A stretch of DNA of 64,000 nucleotides from Actinomadura luteofluorescens (GTDB taxonomy: Bacteria; Actinomycetota; Actinomycetes; Streptosporangiales; Streptosporangiaceae). The stretch spans positions 2,108,001 to 2,172,000 of the forward strand of contig NZ_JACCBA010000001.1 of the NCBI RefSeq assembly GCF_013409365.1. Reading direction: 5' to 3'. Of this stretch, positions 24,232-33,208 are shown piece after piece (positions within the stretch are counted from its first letter, which is position 1; each line of letters starts with the position of its first letter). The position numbers and the translations under genes were made by a program. The notes under the pieces were generated by a model that saw only the letters and a list, made by a program, of their open reading frames with translations, was not told the origin of the DNA and did no database searches.

Positions 24232-25074
24232 TCAGCGGCGGGCGCGGGCGCTGCGCCGCGCCGACACCACCGCGATCAGCACGCCGACCGCGAAGATGAG
24301 CGTCCCCATCACGTTGACCTGCGGCGGCGTCCCCGTCCTGGTGGACCCGTAGATCCACAGCGGGAACGTGACGGTGGCGCCGCTGGTGAAGTTGGTGATG
24401 ACGAAGTCGTCGATGGACAGCACGAACGCCAGCAGCGCCCCCGCCAGCACCCCCGGCATGATCATCGGCAGGGTGACCAGGCGGAACCGCGTCCACGGGC
24501 CGGCGCCGAGGTCCTGCGCCGCCTCCTCCACCGCGGGGTCGAGCCCGACGACGCGGGCCCGCACCGTGACGGCCACGAACGCGATCGAGAACATCACGTG
24601 CGCGAGGAGGATCGTCAGGTAGCCGCGCGGCAGGTTGAACGTCACGAACATCGACAGCAGCGACGCGCCCATCACGATCTCCGGGCAGGAGATCGCCATG
24701 AACAGCACGAGGTTCGTCGAGCCCTTGCCGCGGAACCGGTACCGTCCGAGCGCGAGGCCCGCGAACGTCCCGATGACCGTCGTGATCAGCGTGCTGAGCA
24801 GCGCGATCGTCAGCGAGTTGACGACCGCCGCGGTGAGGTCGCCCTTGTCGAACAGGTGCCGGTACCAGCGGAGCGTGAAGCCCTGCCACTGGAAGTTCTG
24901 CTTGCTCCGGGTGTCGTTGAACCCGAAAAGGATCATGATCGCGATCGGCAGGACCAGCCAGCCGATCAGCGCCAGGGTGTAGAGGTGCAGGCCGGAGATC
25001 CGGAACCGGCGGGGCACGCGGCGCCGCCGCGGGGTCTTGGTGAGCGTCACCCGGGCCTCGGTGTGCGTCGTCAT
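24232..25074 (-). CDS. potC: Polyamine ABC transporter permease PotC
   Basis: The protein has 280 residues with six predicted membrane helices and the binding-protein-dependent transport EAA loop (EEAAQDLGAGPWTRFRLVTL). The N-terminal 25 residues are Arg/Thr-rich and cytosolic. The ATG at 25074 overlaps the potB stop (ATGA). With PotB it forms the channel for putrescine/spermidine import. Confidence 0.93.
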   Translation of the reverse strand: MTTHTEARVTLTKTPRRRRVPRRFRISGLHLYTLALIGWLVLPIAIMILFGFNDTRSKQNFQWQGFTLRWYRHLFDKGDLTAAVVNSLTIALLSTLITTVIGTFAGLALGRYRFRGKGSTNLVLFMAISCPEIVMGASLLSMFVTFNLPRGYLTILLAHVMFSIAFVAVTVRARVVGLDPAVEEAAQDLGAGPWTRFRLVTLPMIMPGVLAGALLAFVLSIDDFVITNFTSGATVTFPLWIYGSTRTGTPPQVNVMGTLIFAVGVLIAVVSARRSARARR

Positions 25075-25934
25075 CGTCCCGCCGCCTCCAGGACGTCCTG
25101 CGTGCCGAGCGTGCGCGCGTAGGCGAAGATCCCGACGAGCAGGATCGCCATCAGCGCGAACGACAGCGCGGACGCCGTCGGGTAGGCGCTGTTGTTGAAG
25201 TACTCGGTCTGGATGACGTTGCCGATCATGGTGTTCTGCGGGCCGCCCAGCACCTCGGCGTTGACGTAGTCCGACGACACCGGCACGAACGTCATGATCA
25301 CGCCGGCGAACACGCCGGGCAGCGACAGCGGCAGGATGACCCGCAGGAACGCCTGCGCGCGGCTCGCGTACAGGTCGTAGGCCGCCTCCACCACGCGCGG
25401 GTCGATGCGTTCGAGCGCCACGTAGATCGGCAGGACCATGAACGGCAGGAAGTTGTAGGCGAGCCCGGACACGACCGCGACGCCGGTGTCGAGGACGTGG
25501 AAGCCCTCCGGCAGGACGCCGTGGTCGCGCAGCGGCCCGAGGATCGGCCCGTTGTCGGTGAGGACGAGCTTCCACGACACCGTCCGCAGGATGAACGAGA
25601 CGAAGTACGGGAGCAGCAGCAGGAACAGGTACGTCGACTTGGCGCGCCCGCCCCGGAACGCGATCCAGTACGCGGCCGGATAGGCGATCACGATGCACGC
25701 GACCGTCGCGACCAGCCCGTACCAGAGCGACCGGACGAACTTGTCGCCGTAGGTGCTGAGCCCGTCGGTGTAGTTCCGCCAGTGCAGCGTCTGCTGGAAG
25801 CCGTCGATGAGGTTCCCGGTCTGCAGCGACAGGGACACCATCAGCACGATCGGGACGAGGAAGAACGCCGCCAGCCACAGCCCGCCCGGCAGGATCATGA
25901 GGTACGGCGCGAGCCGCCCCCGCACCCCCGCCAT
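25071..25934 (-). CDS. potB: Polyamine ABC transporter permease PotB
   Basis: The protein has 287 residues with six membrane helices and the EAA loop (VEAAYDLYASRAQAFLRVIL). The helix LMILPGGLWLAAFFLVPIVL near the N-terminus is typical for PotB/PotH. The start at 25934 overlaps the potD stop by one base (TGATG), so the two are coupled. It pairs with PotC. Confidence 0.93.
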   Translation of the reverse strand: MAGVRGRLAPYLMILPGGLWLAAFFLVPIVLMVSLSLQTGNLIDGFQQTLHWRNYTDGLSTYGDKFVRSLWYGLVATVACIVIAYPAAYWIAFRGGRAKSTYLFLLLLPYFVSFILRTVSWKLVLTDNGPILGPLRDHGVLPEGFHVLDTGVAVVSGLAYNFLPFMVLPIYVALERIDPRVVEAAYDLYASRAQAFLRVILPLSLPGVFAGVIMTFVPVSSDYVNAEVLGGPQNTMIGNVIQTEYFNNSAYPTASALSFALMAILLVGIFAYARTLGTQDVLEAAGR

Positions 25935-27187
25935 CACGATCCCTTGGAGATCGGCTCGAAGATCTTCTGGTACTCGGTCTCCTCGGCCTGCGTGAGCCGC
26001 CGGTAGTGCCGCAGCCGCGCCAGGTCCGCCTGCGACGGGAAGATCAGCGGGCTGGTGCTGAGCCGGGTGAGGTCCTTCTTGTCCGCGCCGCCGGCCTGCT
26101 CCGCCTTCCGCGCGATGAGCTTCTGGGTCGCCGGGATCGGCGGCATGTAGTTGATGAACTCGGTCAGCGGCGCGTTGTTCTCCGGGACGAAGAGCCAGTC
26201 CATGAGGGTCAGCGCGTCCACCGGGTTCTCGGCCGTCTTCGGGACGCACAGGTTGTCGGTCCAGATCGTGCCGCCCTCCCTGGGCACCACGAACTTCACG
26301 TCCGGGCTCGTCAGGCTGTACACGTCCCCGGACCACGCCATCGTCATCCACACGTCGCCCTTGCTGACGGCGTCGACGTAGTCCTGGCTGTAGTACTTGC
26401 GGACGATGCCCTTGTCGCGCTGCTCGCGCAGCTTGGCGGCGGCCTTCTCCCAGTCCGCCTTCGTCGACTTCTCCGGGTCGATGCCGAGCAGGAACATCCC
26501 GAAGTTCCCGAGCTCCTGCGAGTCGCCCATCATGCCGACCTTGCCCTTGTACTTCGGGTCGAACAGCTGCGCGATGCTGGTGATCTCCTCCTTCACGTAC
26601 TTGGTGTTGTACGCGATGCCGGTGACGCCCGACTCGTACGGGACCGTGAAGGCGTTGCCCGGGTCGTAGGAGGGGTTCTTGAAGGACGGGCCCGCGTTCG
26701 CCTGGAAGTTCGGCAGTTTCGACAGGTCGAGGGGCGCCAGGTAGCCGAGCTGGCGGCACTGCTCCAGCTGGATGCCGTTCGTCATCACCATCAGGTCGAA
26801 GCCGATGGACTGGCCGGCCGCCAGCGGCGCCTGGATCTTGCCGAACCACGGGCCCATCTCCTGGATGACCTCCTTGTAGGTCACCTTGACGCCCGTCTCC
26901 TTCTCGAACGCCTTGATGGTCTCCCGGTCGTCCTGCATGTAGCCGGGCCAGTTCGCCCAGTTGAGCCTGCCGTTCTTCGCCTTGCCCGCCCAGTACTTCT
27001 CGACGTCGCTCTGGCTGACCTTCTCCTTGCCGCCCTGCCCCTTCACCCCGCACGCCGACAGGGCGAGCCCGGCGCCCGCCGCGCCCATCAGTCTCAGGAC
27101 GTCGCGGCGGGCCGGGCCGCCCGCGCTGGAACGCGCCAGGCGCGGCCTTGTGAGTCCGCGGAGGAATGCGGGGTCGAACTGGCTCAC
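25934..27187 (-). CDS. potD: Polyamine-binding lipoprotein PotD, Tat-type signal
   Basis: The protein has 417 residues. Its N-terminus has a twin-arginine motif (RRDVLRLMGAAGAG, about residues 31-44) followed by lipobox LSAC, indicating folded export by Tat and lipid anchoring, as is common for actinobacterial PotD. The mature part opens with LNWANWPGY and contains PYESGVTGIAYN and WSGDVYSL, typical of the spermidine/putrescine-binding family. The GTG at 27187 forms a 4-bp overlap with the potA stop and fits the short signal sequence. Confidence 0.93.
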   Translation of the reverse strand: MSQFDPAFLRGLTRPRLARSSAGGPARRDVLRLMGAAGAGLALSACGVKGQGGKEKVSQSDVEKYWAGKAKNGRLNWANWPGYMQDDRETIKAFEKETGVKVTYKEVIQEMGPWFGKIQAPLAAGQSIGFDLMVMTNGIQLEQCRQLGYLAPLDLSKLPNFQANAGPSFKNPSYDPGNAFTVPYESGVTGIAYNTKYVKEEITSIAQLFDPKYKGKVGMMGDSQELGNFGMFLLGIDPEKSTKADWEKAAAKLREQRDKGIVRKYYSQDYVDAVSKGDVWMTMAWSGDVYSLTSPDVKFVVPREGGTIWTDNLCVPKTAENPVDALTLMDWLFVPENNAPLTEFINYMPPIPATQKLIARKAEQAGGADKKDLTRLSTSPLIFPSQADLARLRHYRRLTQAEETEYQKIFEPISKGS

Positions 27188-28335
27188 TGCGGGGCTCCTA
27201 TGGCGTACGAGTGGCGCGGATCCCACGACAACCAGACGCTGTCGCCGCGCACGGCGAGATCGTCGGCGGACGTCGCGTTCTGCACGAACACGACGACGTC
27301 GGCGCCGGCGGAGGTGGTGATGTTGTAGTTCGTCGACGTGCCGAGGTACACGACCTCGGTCACGGTGCCCCGGACGGCGCACTGCCCGTCCCCCGGCCTG
27401 TCCGGCCCGATGCCGATCTTCTCGGGGCGGACGGTCAGCTCCACCCGCTCCCCCGCGACGGCCTCCCGTCCGCGGAGCATCGGGACCTCGATCCGACCGT
27501 CCGGGCCGTGGGACAGCACCGCGCTGTTCGGCCCGGCCCCCGTGACCTCACCGTCCAGCAGGTTGGACGTCCCGATGAACCCGGCCACGAACCGCGTCGC
27601 GGGATGCTCGTAGATCTCCCGCGGCGTGCCGAGCTGCTCGATCACCCCGTCGTTCATGACGGCGATGCGGTCCGACATCGTCAGCGCCTCGCCCTGGTCG
27701 TGCGTCACGTACACGAACGTGACGCCGACCCCCCGCTGGATCCGCTTCAGCTCGACCTGCATCGCCTGGCGCAGCTTCAGGTCGAGGGCGCCGAGCGGCT
27801 CGTCCAGCAGCAGCGCCCGCGGCTCGTTCACCAGCGCCCGCGCCAGCGCGACCCGCTGCTGCTGGCCGCCGGACAGCTCGGCGGGACGGCGCTTCTCCCG
27901 TCCCGCCAGATCGACGATCTCCAGCATCTCCCCCACCCGCCGGGTGAGCTGCGCCTTCGGAACGCCGCGCCGGCGCAGGCCGAACGCGACGTTCTCGAAG
28001 ACGCTCATGTGGGGGAAGAGCGCGTACGACTGGAACACCATGTTCACGTCGCGCCTGTTGGGAGGCACGTCCGTGACGTCCCGCCCATGGAGCCGGACCC
28101 GACCCGCCGTCGGCTCCTCGAAGCCGGCGATCATTCGCATGGTCGTCGTCTTGCCGCATCCGGACGGTCCGAGCAGGGAGAAGAACTCCCCCTCCGCGAT
28201 CGACAGGTCGACGCCGCGGACGGCCGCCACGGTCTCACCGTAGGCGTGGTAGTCCTTCTCGACTCCCACGAGCTCGATCGCGGGGACCGTGCGGGCCGGA
28301 TCGTCGCGCGCCGCGGCGGGCTGGGTCTCGGTCAT
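27184..28335 (-). CDS. potA: Polyamine ABC transporter ATPase PotA
   Basis: The protein has 383 residues. Walker A GPSGCGKTTTMR, Q-loop NMVFQSYALFPH, signature LSGGQQQRVALARAL, Walker B ALLLDEPLGALD and the switch histidine in VTHDQGEA are all intact. A C-terminal TOBE domain (about 290-383) is present. It energises PotB/PotC. It lies 37 bp downstream of the aldehyde dehydrogenase stop and is coupled to potD. Confidence 0.96.
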   Translation of the reverse strand: MTETQPAAARDDPARTVPAIELVGVEKDYHAYGETVAAVRGVDLSIAEGEFFSLLGPSGCGKTTTMRMIAGFEEPTAGRVRLHGRDVTDVPPNRRDVNMVFQSYALFPHMSVFENVAFGLRRRGVPKAQLTRRVGEMLEIVDLAGREKRRPAELSGGQQQRVALARALVNEPRALLLDEPLGALDLKLRQAMQVELKRIQRGVGVTFVYVTHDQGEALTMSDRIAVMNDGVIEQLGTPREIYEHPATRFVAGFIGTSNLLDGEVTGAGPNSAVLSHGPDGRIEVPMLRGREAVAGERVELTVRPEKIGIGPDRPGDGQCAVRGTVTEVVYLGTSTNYNITTSAGADVVVFVQNATSADDLAVRGDSVWLSWDPRHSYAIGAPQ

Positions 28336-28372
28336 GGGCGGGACTTCCTTCACGGGCTCCGGTCGGCGGCGC

Positions 28373-29806
28373 TCAGCCGCCGATGTAGTGCATGACGTGC
28401 TTGACGCGGGTGTAGTCCTCGATTCCGTACATCGACATGTCCTTGCCGTAGCCGGAGTGCTTGAAGCCGCCGTGCGGCATCTCCGACACCAGCGGGATGT
28501 GGGTGTTGACCCACACGGCACCGAAGTCCAGTGCCTTGCTCATGCGCATGGCACGGCCGTGGTTCTGCGTCCACACACTGGCGGCGAGACCGTACTTGAC
28601 GCCGTTGGCCCACTCCAGTGCCTGAGCCTCGTCCGAGAAGCTCTGGACGGTGATGACAGGGCCGAAGACCTCGTTCTGCACCATCTCGTCGTCCTGCTTG
28701 AGGCCGTCCACAACGGTCGGTGCGAAGAAGTAGCCACGGTCCCCCACGCGCTCTCCGCCGGCGAGGACCTTCGCGTGGCTGGGCGCCCGCTCGATGAAGC
28801 CCTGAACGCGCTCCAGCTGGTTCGCGCTGTTCACCGGCCCGTAGAAGGCGTCGGCGTCGCTGGGAGGCCCGACGACCGTCCCCTTGGCGGCCTCGGCCAG
28901 CGCCTCGGTGAACTCCCCGTGCAGCCGCTCGGCGACCAGCACGCGGGTGGCCGCCGTGCAGTCCTGGCCCGCGTTGAAGTACCCGGCCTCGGCGATGCCC
29001 GTCGCCGCCGCCTCGACGTCGGCGTCGTCGAACACGACCACCGGCGCCTTGCCGCCGAGCTCCAGGTGCACCCGCTTGAGGTCCTTGGCCGCCGACGCGG
29101 CGACCTCCATGCCGGCCCGCACGCTCCCGGTGATCGACACCATCTGCGGCGTCGGGTGCTCCACCAGCGAGCGCCCGGTGCCGCGGTCGCCGCAGACCAC
29201 GTTGAAGACGCCCGGGGGCAGGAACTCCGCCGCGATCTCCGCCAGCATCAGCGTGCTCGCCGGGGTCGTCTCGGACGGCTTGAGCACCACGGTGTTGCCC
29301 GTCGCCAGCGCCGGCCCGATCTTCCAGACCGCCATCATCATCGGGTAGTTCCAGGGCGTCACCTGCGCGCACACCCCGATCGGCTCCCGCCGGACCGAGG
29401 AGGTGTGGTCGGCCATGTACTCGGCGGACGCCTTGCCCTCCAGCACCCGGGACGCCCCGGCGAAGAACCGGAGGTTGTCCACCATCGGCGGCACCTCCTC
29501 GTCCAGGGTCATCTGGACCGGCTTGCCGGTGTCCCGGCTCTCCGCCCGGACGAGGTCCTCCGCCCGCTTCTCGACCGCGTCCGCGAAGCGCAGCATCGCC
29601 AGGCTCCGCTCACCCGGCGTGGCGTCGCGCCAGGCGGGGAACGCGTCGGACGCCGCACGGAACGCGGCGTCGACGTCCTCGGCGCCGGACACGGGCGCCT
29701 CCGCGTACGTCTCGCCGTTGCTGGGGTCGACCACCTCCAGCGTCCGCCCGTCCTTGGCGTCGACGTACTCTCCGCCGATAAAGTTGCGCAGCCTCTCGCC
29801 GCTCAT
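28373..29806 (-). CDS. Aldehyde dehydrogenase, probable gamma-aminobutyraldehyde dehydrogenase
   Basis: The protein has 477 residues. The general-base glutamate is in HLELGGKAPVVV and the catalytic cysteine in FNAGQDCTAATRV, a form typical of PatD/YdcW gamma-aminobutyraldehyde dehydrogenases. It would oxidise 4-aminobutanal from the oxidase in the same operon to GABA. ATG at 29806 with GGAGGG 8 nt upstream was chosen over upstream in-frame codons. It is the first gene of the operon, divergent from the Lrp-type regulator. Confidence 0.9.
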   Translation of the reverse strand: MSGERLRNFIGGEYVDAKDGRTLEVVDPSNGETYAEAPVSGAEDVDAAFRAASDAFPAWRDATPGERSLAMLRFADAVEKRAEDLVRAESRDTGKPVQMTLDEEVPPMVDNLRFFAGASRVLEGKASAEYMADHTSSVRREPIGVCAQVTPWNYPMMMAVWKIGPALATGNTVVLKPSETTPASTLMLAEIAAEFLPPGVFNVVCGDRGTGRSLVEHPTPQMVSITGSVRAGMEVAASAAKDLKRVHLELGGKAPVVVFDDADVEAAATGIAEAGYFNAGQDCTAATRVLVAERLHGEFTEALAEAAKGTVVGPPSDADAFYGPVNSANQLERVQGFIERAPSHAKVLAGGERVGDRGYFFAPTVVDGLKQDDEMVQNEVFGPVITVQSFSDEAQALEWANGVKYGLAASVWTQNHGRAMRMSKALDFGAVWVNTHIPLVSEMPHGGFKHSGYGKDMSMYGIEDYTRVKHVMHYIGG

Positions 29807-29880
29807 CCTCAGGTCCCTCCTGGGCATCGTCGCCCGTTGTGTCCTGTTGGCCCGACCCTTACAGAGAGGTCCGTCCAACA

Positions 29881-29926
29881 CAAGTGATTCCGTTGTTACG
29901 ATCGAATTTCACGACTGATTCACTTG
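29881..29926. promoter_or_regulatory. Divergent Lrp-type control region
   Basis: A CAAGTGA/TCACTTG inverted pair (29881-29887 and 29920-29926) frames an AT-richer core between the aldehyde dehydrogenase and lrp-type starts. The location and spacing suit binding by an Lrp/AsnC octamer that controls the polyamine operon and itself. Confidence 0.45.
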
Positions 29927-29970
29927 GCCCAGAGGCCTCACACCCTCGATGCCGCAGCTAGGAGATCCGG

Positions 29971-30432
29971 ATGGAACGGGCACCCCGCGTCCAGCTCGAC
30001 GAGACAGCCAAGCAGATCATCGAGCAGCTCCAGCAGGACGGCCGCCGCTCCTACGCCGCCATCGGCAAGGCCGTGGGCCTCTCCGAGGCCGCCGTCCGCC
30101 AGCGCGTGCAGAAGCTCCTCGACACCGGGGTCATGCAGATCGTCGGCGTCACCGACCCGCTCATGCTCGGATTCCATCGCCAAATGATGATCGGTGTCAG
30201 GTGCGAAGGCGACCTGGAGAAGACCGCCGACGAACTCGCGGCCCTGGACGAGATCGACTACGTCGTGATCACCGCGGGCTCGTTCGACATCCTCCTGGAA
30301 CTCGTCTGCGAGGACGACGATCGTCTTCTGGAACTTCTCGGCCGTATCCGCGCCATCCCGGGCGTCGTCTCCACCGAGAGCTTCGTATACCTCAAACTTC
30401 GCAAACAGACCTACTCCTGGGGAACCCGCTGA
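29971..30432 (+). CDS. Lrp/AsnC-family transcriptional regulator
   Basis: The protein has 153 residues. An N-terminal winged HTH (about 8-60, SYAAIGKAVGLSEAAVRQRV) is followed by an Lrp/RAM ligand-binding domain (about 75-150). It is most likely the local regulator of the divergent putrescine operon, as Lrp-type proteins are beside such clusters in other actinobacteria. The effector (an amino acid or polyamine) is not known. Confidence 0.92.
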   Translation: MERAPRVQLDETAKQIIEQLQQDGRRSYAAIGKAVGLSEAAVRQRVQKLLDTGVMQIVGVTDPLMLGFHRQMMIGVRCEGDLEKTADELAALDEIDYVVITAGSFDILLELVCEDDDRLLELLGRIRAIPGVVSTESFVYLKLRKQTYSWGTR

Positions 30433-30527
30433 CTCCACCCGACACCCGACGATTCTCGTTCTCAGAGGGGATGTCCAGGCAACACCTCGCGGCGTACTTT
30501 GAAAGGCCGCAAGGAAGGAGACCGGCC

Positions 30528-30785
30528 ATGCCCGAGTCGGTTCGCCAGGACCTTCCGGCCGATCCCGCCGACGATCACATCGCCTTCCGGACCACCGCGG
30601 AGCAGTTCCTCGTGATCCGCGCGGCGGCCGAGCTGATCGGCTGGTCGGTCACCGACTTCGTCCTGTCAGCCGCCCTGGACCGCGCCGAACGCGACCTCTA
30701 CGAACACGCGGCCGCCCAAGAACCGGCGGAGTCCGCCCCCGACCCGATCCCTCCCTACACGGCCCTGCTGCTGGCCATGCCCTGA
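30528..30785 (+). CDS. DUF1778/TacA-like protein, orphan antitoxin candidate
   Basis: The protein has 85 residues, ATG at 30528 with AAGGAAGGAG upstream. Residues 17-60 (HIAFRTTAEQFLVIRAAAELIGW) match the ribbon-helix-helix DUF1778 antitoxin fold that usually neutralises a GNAT acetyltransferase toxin. No GNAT gene follows, so this is either a solitary regulator or an antitoxin without its toxin. Confidence 0.75.
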   Translation: MPESVRQDLPADPADDHIAFRTTAEQFLVIRAAAELIGWSVTDFVLSAALDRAERDLYEHAAAQEPAESAPDPIPPYTALLLAMP

Positions 30786-30969
30786 CCCGCCACACGAAAC
30801 CCCTCACGCCCAACACGCGGCCCCGCCCCATCGGCCACCTCCACACGCGCTGACTCTGGCCTGCCGGTCACGCTCAGCCCTCGGCCCATCGGTGACGAGC
30901 CGAGAAGGTGATAAGCGCACCTCCGGGGCTGCTTGCGGTTGCCGCCGGGTGGGGCTGAAGAATAGGGGG

Positions 30970-31401
30970 ATGGGTGAACCTGTGACCAAGGCGTGCCTGT
31001 TCTGCGAAATCATCAAGGGAGAGCGGCCCGCGCACGTCGTGCTGGACGCGCCGGACGCGATGGCGTTCCTCGACGCCCGGCCCTTGTTCAAGGGACACAC
31101 ACTGCTGGTCCCTCGGACGCACTACGAGACGCTTACGGATCTGCCCGAGGACCTTATCGGGCCGTTCTTCGCGCAAGCCCAACGCCTTGCGAAAGCGATG
31201 GAATCCGTCCTCGAAGCAGCGGGCTCCTTCGTAGCCATGAACAACCGGATCAGCCAGAGCGTCCCCCACCTGCACGTACACGTGGTTCCCCGCAACCCCA
31301 AGGACGGCCTCCGCGGCTTCTTCTGGCCGCGCCAGAAATACGCCTCCGACTCCGAAGCCGCCACCTACGCAACCCGCCTAACCAAAGCACTCCAGCCCTA
31401 A
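30970..31401 (+). CDS. HIT-family hydrolase
   Basis: The protein has 143 residues. The histidine triad HLHVHVVP (about residues 96-103) and the N-terminal CLFCEIIKGERPAHVV are typical of HinT-type purine nucleoside phosphoramidases/AMP hydrolases. A GTG start at 30982 is an alternative. It stands alone between accessory genes. Confidence 0.92.
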   Translation: MGEPVTKACLFCEIIKGERPAHVVLDAPDAMAFLDARPLFKGHTLLVPRTHYETLTDLPEDLIGPFFAQAQRLAKAMESVLEAAGSFVAMNNRISQSVPHLHVHVVPRNPKDGLRGFFWPRQKYASDSEAATYATRLTKALQP

Positions 31402-31928
31402 CCCCACCACCACCCAGACCACCCCACCCCCCAAGGCCACAGGCCACCCGGCAAACCACCACCCCCACCCAGACGACCACCACACCCCCGGCCAGCCGGC
31501 CACCCATGCACGCCACCACCCACACCGCCGCGCTCAGGACCCGACCAAGCCCTCTCACCAAGCGACCGGCACGGACCTACCGGCCACCCCACCGAGCCGA
31601 CTCAGCGCCCCTCCCGCCGCCATCCAGCGCCATCCAGACTCCAGCGACGGGTACACGCCAGTGCCCGGTTCATGGTCAACAAGCCCTCCATCAAGCACGA
31701 CCCTCAGCACGCCGACAAACTCGTCATAGTCGTCATCGACGATGACTCCCCAACCAGCTACTGCTCGGCGAGGAAGAACTAACAATCAGACCCCACCGGA
31801 ACGCTTCACCCGTCACCCCGCCGCGACGTCCGCAAGAGCGAATCCGGCCCGCTTGAGGTCACATCTCCTGATGACGAATGACCAACCAAGTCCCGGACCG
31901 ACCACACCACCGGGATGACCACACCAGC
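31402..31928. other. C-rich, G-quadruplex-prone intergenic stretch
   Basis: The first 160 bp after the HIT stop have strong C/A bias on the plus strand; 31402-31432 would form four G-runs on the minus strand. The open frames here are short and lack family resemblance. The segment 31555-31785 (minus) could encode 76 residues but has no ribosome site. No supported gene was seen. Confidence 0.5.
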
Positions 31929-32310
31929 GGGGCAGCGCTGAGGCCGATCCGGGGGCGGGCAATGAGGCCCGCCTCGGGCCGACGGGTGAGGCCCACCTCC
32001 AGGGGCAGCGCTGAGGCCGATCCGGGAGCGGGCAATGAGGCCCGCCTCGGGCCGACGGGTGAGGCCCACCTCCAGGGGCAGCGCTGAGGCCGATCCGGGA
32101 GCGGGCAATGAGGCCCGCCTCGGGCCGACGAGTGAGGCCCACCTCCAGGGGCAGCGCTGAGGCCGATCCGGGAGCGGGCAATGAGGCCCGCCTCGGGCCG
32201 ACGAGTGAGGCCCACCTCCAGGGGCAGCGCTGAGGCCGATCCGGGAGCGGGCAATGAGGCCCGCCTCGGGCCGACGAGTGAGGCCCACCTCCAGGGGCAG
32301 CGCTGAGGCT
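31929..32310. repeat. 73-bp tandem repeat array (5 full units plus partial)
   Basis: Units start at 31929, 32002, 32075, 32148 and 32221, with a sixth truncated copy at 32294. They are almost identical: unit 1 differs at one base and units 3-5 share one further change. Each unit contains a perfect GCGGGC-AATGAG-GCCCGC hairpin (first at 31955-31972). On the minus strand each unit breaks into three degenerate 24/25/24-bp sub-repeats beginning G-N-GGGCCTCA or TCGGCCTCA. Because 73 is not divisible by 3, all frames stay open, giving spurious open frames. Confidence 0.95.
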
Positions 32311-32491
32311 GGCGTCGGAGCCGCATTGAAGCTGACCTTCGGGGGCGACCGTGAGGATGTGTTGTGAGAGCGATTGGCTGTACTCGGTGGCCCCGAGGCT
32401 CCCGCCGCCAGTCGCCTTGTGGGGAGGCGCGGGTCGGGGGCCGCGTGGGCTAACACCGTCCTTACGCGGGGGTCTCTACGGTTTGGGTTTC

Positions 32492-33208
32492 ATGCGGCTG
32501 GAGCGTGTCGCCTTTCGTTATCGGCGCCGGGACCCCTGGGTGTTCCGGGACGTCACGGTGTCGCTTCCGGAGGGAAGCGTGACCGAGGTGACCGGTCACA
32601 ACGGCGCGGGGAAGTCCACGCTGCTCCGTGTGATGGCCGGCCTGCGCAGACCACGAGCGGGCGCCGTCAAAGACCGTCCCGCACGAGTGGGGTATGCGCC
32701 GGAGCGGTTTCCGGTCGACCAGCCGTTCAGCGTCCGGGCCTACCTGGGCCACATGGCGGCCATACGGCGCGTCCCTGCGGCGGCCTGCGACGTCTGGGCG
32801 GAGCGGCTGAGCTTCGACCACCTCCTCGATGTCCGGCTGTCCGAGCTGTCGAAGGGCAGCGCTCAGAAGATCGGGCTCGCGCAGGCGCTGATGGCGGACC
32901 CGGAACTGCTGATCCTGGACGAGCCCTTCGCGGGCCTGGACGCCGCCACGCGCGACTCGCTGCCCGAGCTGATCTCCGAGTTCGCCTCGCGCGGCTCCAC
33001 GGTCGTCGTCAGCGACCATCAGCGTTGCATCGAGGCGATGCCCGGCGTCGACCGCCTGCACGTCGCCAACGGCACCGTTACTGCACTGTCCTCCGAAGGC
33101 GCCAGTCACTGGACCGTCCTGGAGGTCGAGGTGCCCGAGGACGAGGCCGACACCCTGGAGACGAAGCTGAGGGCCGACGGCTACCGGGTGCGGAGGCGCG
33201 AACAATGA
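32492..33208 (+). CDS. ABC transporter ATP-binding protein
   Basis: The protein has 238 residues. Walker A GHNGAGKSTLLR, signature LSKGSAQKIGLAQAL (SKG variant) and Walker B LLILDEPFAGLD are visible; the H-loop is SDHQRC. The C-terminal 40 residues form a small extra domain. It is probably the ATPase of an exporter, coupled by ATGA to the membrane subunit. A TACGGT -10-like box (32477-32482) lies just before the ATG. Confidence 0.9.
   Translation: MRLERVAFRYRRRDPWVFRDVTVSLPEGSVTEVTGHNGAGKSTLLRVMAGLRRPRAGAVKDRPARVGYAPERFPVDQPFSVRAYLGHMAAIRRVPAAACDVWAERLSFDHLLDVRLSELSKGSAQKIGLAQALMADPELLILDEPFAGLDAATRDSLPELISEFASRGSTVVVSDHQRCIEAMPGVDRLHVANGTVTALSSEGASHWTVLEVEVPEDEADTLETKLRADGYRVRRREQ

Noticed and set aside
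31555..31785. Minus-strand frame of 76 residues
   Set aside because: It lacks a ribosome site and recognisable sequence and sits in biased low-complexity DNA.
31929..32310. CRISPR array
   Set aside because: The repeats are contiguous without unique spacers, and there are no cas genes. The same applies to the 13-bp array at 49277-49350.
31806..32456. Repeat-encoded proteins on the minus strand
   Set aside because: A 73-bp period keeps every frame open; the translation cycles between frames, and no ribosome site or homology is visible.
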